From Combretum micranthum (Eukaryota; Streptophyta; Magnoliopsida; Myrtales; Combretaceae): 64,000 nucleotides of DNA. Position numbers and translations under genes: made by a program. Location: NCBI GenBank assembly GCA_024138025.1, contig JAMXBD010000114.1:434001-498000 (forward strand). Reading direction: 5' to 3'. The notes under the pieces are model-generated. The model was not told where the DNA came from, ran no database searches, and saw only the letters and a list, made by a program, of their open reading frames with translations. Shown piece after piece: positions 62,101 through 64,000 of the stretch (position 1 is the stretch's first letter; every line of letters starts with the position of its first letter).

Positions 62101-63458
62101 TTATGTGTGAAATCTGGCACATGTAACACATTATGCAATGTCAAAAAGGGATGTAGGATGATTTTTCCTATCTTTAGAACTGTTTTTGTTGTGCCATCTG
62201 GTAAACGAATGAGTAATGGTTTATTTAAGTTTGAAACTGATGATAAAAGGTGTAAATGAGGGGTCATGTGATCCGTGGCTCCTGTGTCAATTATCCAAGA
62301 ATCATAACTATTATTTACAACATTAAAACATGAAGGAATATGAGAAATACCTGCAAATTCAACATTATTCACTGTTCCCGTGTCATTTGGCTGTTGCTGA
62401 TTCTGAAACATTTTCCACATCTCTTGACACATGGATTGAAACATTCTTGTATCAACTGAAGAAGAGTGAGATGAGTTTATATTTCCAAAATCTGGAACAG
62501 AATCAAGTGGAGTATCAGCTAAAAGCCTGGGTTTCTCAACATGCGACACAGTAGCTACACGCCTATTCCCTTTAGAAATCTTCTTTCCTTTATACCACTC
62601 GGGATAACCAATCAATTGGAAACAGTTTTCTATAAGATGACCTTCTACCCCACAGTGCTTACATACCAGTTTCCCTTTCATCCGTCTCTTTTCAAAATTT
62701 ACTCGAGTATTTTCTCTTCCAACCACAAATGCTGTGGTTTCTGGTTCAGTTATGACAGTGATCTCGCGTTGCTTCTCCACTTGTTGTGTAAGATAAAACG
62801 CCCTATTAACTGAAGGCAACGGCTCCATAGACAAAATCTGACTTCTCACATGCTCATATGCATCACTCAAACCCATAAGAAATTGCATCAAGAAAGTTTG
62901 TGATTCAAAATCAGCCATACGCTCTTCCAAATTACAAGTGCAATACTCTAACCGTCCACACATACAAGTAGGAAATGCATGTAAAGAGGCTAATTCATCC
63001 CACAATTTTTTTAACCTATTATAATACTGTCCTACTGTCATATTACTCTGCTTCACATTAGAGATTTCTTGTTGAAGCTGATATACCAATGGACCATTAG
63101 ACTGACCATATTGTTCTGCAATCTCAGTCCACAACTCACGCGAGGATTTAGCATACAGAAAATTCGGTGACAGATCTGGTGTCATAGAACTTAGAATCCA
63201 ACTTAACACCATAGAATCACACCTATTCCACTTGATCAGATTAGGCGAATTATCTTCAGGTTTAGATATCGATCCATCGATAAACCCTAATTTTAATTTT
63301 GCACCTAGGGCAATCTTAACTGATCGACTCCATACTATGTAATTCGATCCATTGAACAAAATATTTCCTAACGACATATTAGGATTTTCTGATGCAGATA
63401 AGAAATAAGGATCGTACATATTCAGATCTCCACGAACAGCATCATTCATATTCGACAT
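59160..63458 (-). CDS. Copia Gag-Pol polyprotein, 1,432 residues, intact
   Basis: A single open frame. Gag covers residues 1 to about 340, with a copia-type N-terminal domain (about 25-210), a Cys cluster (165-175) and a CCHC zinc knuckle at C266, C269, H274 and C279. Protease has the D391-T-G-A motif. Integrase has the HHCC finger H529, H534, C556 and C559, and catalytic D586, D649 and E685 with the D,D(35)E spacing. Reverse transcriptase (about 940-1190) has the YVDD box at 1117-1120 and SLYGLKQA at 1069-1076; the following residues SREW replace the more usual PRxW. RNase H has D1281, E1324 and D1358. All catalytic residues that I can check are present and no stop interrupts the frame. The ATG follows an 85-base leader after the PBS/LTR. 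Gag and Pol are not separated by a frameshift, as in most plant copia elements. Confidence 0.96.
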   Translation of the reverse strand: MSNMNDAVRGDLNMYDPYFLSASENPNMSLGNILFNGSNYIVWSRSVKIALGAKLKLGFIDGSISKPEDNSPNLIKWNRCDSMVLSWILSSMTPDLSPNFLYAKSSRELWTEIAEQYGQSNGPLVYQLQQEISNVKQSNMTVGQYYNRLKKLWDELASLHAFPTCMCGRLEYCTCNLEERMADFESQTFLMQFLMGLSDAYEHVRSQILSMEPLPSVNRAFYLTQQVEKQREITVITEPETTAFVVGRENTRVNFEKRRMKGKLVCKHCGVEGHLIENCFQLIGYPEWYKGKKISKGNRRVATVSHVEKPRLLADTPLDSVPDFGNINSSHSSSVDTRMFQSMCQEMWKMFQNQQQPNDTGTVNNVEFAGISHIPSCFNVVNNSYDSWIIDTGATDHMTPHLHLLSSVSNLNKPLLIRLPDGTTKTVLKIGKIILHPFLTLHNVLHVPDFTHNLMSVSKLLQHNSLSITINVHSCLFQDQHTKSFVAEAKECNGLYVLQSFTNVKLPLLHNNSVSLISCNKNDKGHLIHARMGHSSVSKLSHLSDCKTLNWSHFFCETCCKAKMHRLPFHSSSNKSPFPFHLLHIDLWGPYKVTSFSGGNYFLTILDDFSRGTWTYILNNKFQVPSVLAQFFKYVKNHFDVTPKFVRTDNGSEFLSHVTQSLFTTLGIIHQRSTVYTPQQNGRVERKHRHLLDTSRALRIHANLPKHFWSDCVLTATYLINRMPMANLDWKTPYELLFGQQPDYTHLRVMGCLCFSSIPTQKRDKLDPRGARCIFLGYVQGQKAYKLFDLSTQKVVISRDVLFFENEFPFRDQILPSVPNTVVEPLHFDESDPLQSSVIPISSETLHSQDSLTVSDTHSSIPLRRSHRQRKTSHWLQDYVHTLHHASSSDSLLSILYPLFPSDSFTHYTSDFVHSLANVFLVPEPKTYLQAIKHKEWVEAMNREIEALEKNDTWELTVLPKGKKAIGCKWIYKTKFNPDGSVERYKARLVAKGYTQIEGEDYHDTFSPVAKLGTVRIVLALASAKGWPLHQVDINNAFLHGTLHEEIYMQPPLGYSKASSQQVCRLKRSLYGLKQASREWNHELTQFLLSKGFSQSKNDYSLFTRQDSHGFHVALIYVDDLLLTGTDNNVLINLKHELDLAFTIKDLGEARFFLGLELYRSPSGIQIHQRKYILDMLEVAGMTGCRPAKTPLPTNVRLDKETGDLLVDPSFFRRMVGKLLYLNLSRPDISYAVNRLSQFVSAPRSTHLLALTHLLRYLKSTINLGLFFPADNDLNLVAFADADWASCSVDRKSITGYCIMLGSALVSWKSKKQPTVSTSSAEAEYRSLAATCKEILWISYILHDLMVDVSLPVSLFCDNKSAILIANNPCQHGRTTHIEIDVHFIRDYITKGFLQLQHISSSQQPADVFTKLLPESVTVSICSKLGLLQVPP

Positions 63459-63528
63459 ATCAGAAACGAAAGAGGAAAGAACTTACTAAGGAGTTGTGTA
63501 GATCGAACAAGAGAAATCACAAAGCTAT

Positions 63529-63543
63529 CCTGCTCTGATACCA
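63529..63543 (-). other. Primer-binding site of the copia element (tRNA-iMet type)
   Basis: On the minus strand TGGTATCAGAGCAGG begins immediately after the 5' LTR. TGGTATCAGAGC is the established complement of the 3' end of plant initiator-methionine tRNA, the primer for minus-strand synthesis in most plant copia elements. Confidence 0.94.
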
Positions 63544-63784
63544 TGAAGAATCAAAGATCAACACAGAGGAAATCACCATGGATGAAGAAACCCTATTTTG
63601 AGATGTCGTATATTTCAGAGAAAGAAAGAGTAAAGTTCTTGTGTTATACAAAATGTTTCTCTCCTAAAACAGAAAGCAGAAAAACCTATTTATACTTCTA
63701 CTGTATCTACAGTAACAAACTCTGTTAACTAACAGAGGACTAACAGACTTTAATAAAATATATGTACAGATTATAATATTAACA
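63544..63784 (-). repeat. 5' LTR of the copia element
   Basis: 241 bp. It should carry the promoter and start of the genomic RNA. Short frames inside it are shadows. The sequence holds an imperfect inverted repeat around TACTGTATCTACAGTA. Confidence 0.95.
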
Positions 63785-63789
63785 GTATC

Positions 63790-64000
63790 ATCTCTAATAT
63801 TTTGATGGAAGCCTTCGTTCTATAAAATCGGGAACGGATCGGGAGGGTGGGAGGAGGGGGCCAAACCTTCCAAAGCTCGAAAAAAAAATTATTATAATAT
63901 ATTTAAATAGAAAAAAATGTGTTATATTTTATCTTTTAATAAAAGAAACTAATTTGACCCTCCTAGTTCGAGACAAAATTATGAGAAGTTTGAAGGGGGA
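63790..64000. other. Right flank, no gene seen
   Basis: Short flanking sequence with a purine-rich patch (about 63835-63860). Nothing recognised before the window ends. Confidence 0.5.

Larger units (their letters stand above)
58912..63784 (-). mobile_element. Complete Ty1/copia LTR retrotransposon, 4,873 bp
   Basis: It has two near-identical LTRs with TG...CA ends, and a perfect 5-bp TSD GTATC at 58907-58911 and 63785-63789. An initiator-Met-type PBS abuts the 5' LTR and a polypurine tract abuts the 3' LTR. One uninterrupted Gag-Pol frame has integrase before reverse transcriptase, which defines Ty1/copia. Size, short LTRs and Gag type suggest the Ale/Ivana-like groups, but lineage needs an RT tree. 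By eye the LTRs differ only by three single-base indels, so the insertion is recent. Confidence 0.96.

Overview
The window looks like nuclear DNA of a flowering plant, most likely a eudicot. It is AT-rich, a split gene with GT-AG introns encodes a plant-type PABP-interacting RNA-binding protein, and most of the rest is plant LTR retrotransposons, a plant L1-type LINE and many MITE-like repeats. No bacterial-style operon, CRISPR array, rRNA or convincing tRNA gene was seen. The species cannot be named from the sequence alone.

Layout. 1-13.9 kb: gene-poor, AT-rich DNA with at least seven copies of one MITE-like family, three copies of a second, a 925-bp non-autonomous hAT-like element with a perfect 8-bp target-site duplication (TSD), and LTR fragments. 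13.9-20.7 kb: a decayed Ty3/gypsy element (+) with diverged LTRs, interrupted by an approximately 1.55-kb insertion that looks like a solo LTR. 20.7-28.7 kb: intergenic, with LTR-like remnants, a dispersed duplication and a long AT-rich palindrome. 28.7-35.8 kb: the only well-supported host gene, a ten-coding-exon gene (+) whose spliced frame gives 430 residues with a PAM2 motif followed by two RRMs (CID8-CID13 type). 37.75-45.8 kb: a second decayed Ty3/gypsy element (+), split by a 3,590-bp insertion with a 5-bp TSD. 45.8-51.5 kb: no gene; a 139-bp tandem duplication and a 163-bp hairpin MITE. 51.5-57.4 kb: a decayed L1-type LINE (-). 58.9-63.8 kb: a structurally complete Ty1/copia retrotransposon (-), with nearly identical LTRs, tRNA-iMet-type primer-binding site, polypurine tract, 5-bp TSD and one uninterrupted 1,432-residue Gag-Pol frame.

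Functionally, only two units look intact: the PAM2/RRM gene, which should act in mRNA metabolism through poly(A)-binding protein, and the copia element, which appears young and possibly still competent. The remainder records successive, nested transposon insertions. I found no convincing new biological system. The most useful leads are the young copia element, the nested solo-LTR-like insertions, the clustered MITE families, the palindrome 0.8 kb upstream of the gene, and an unidentified GC-richer open frame lying between two MITE copies.
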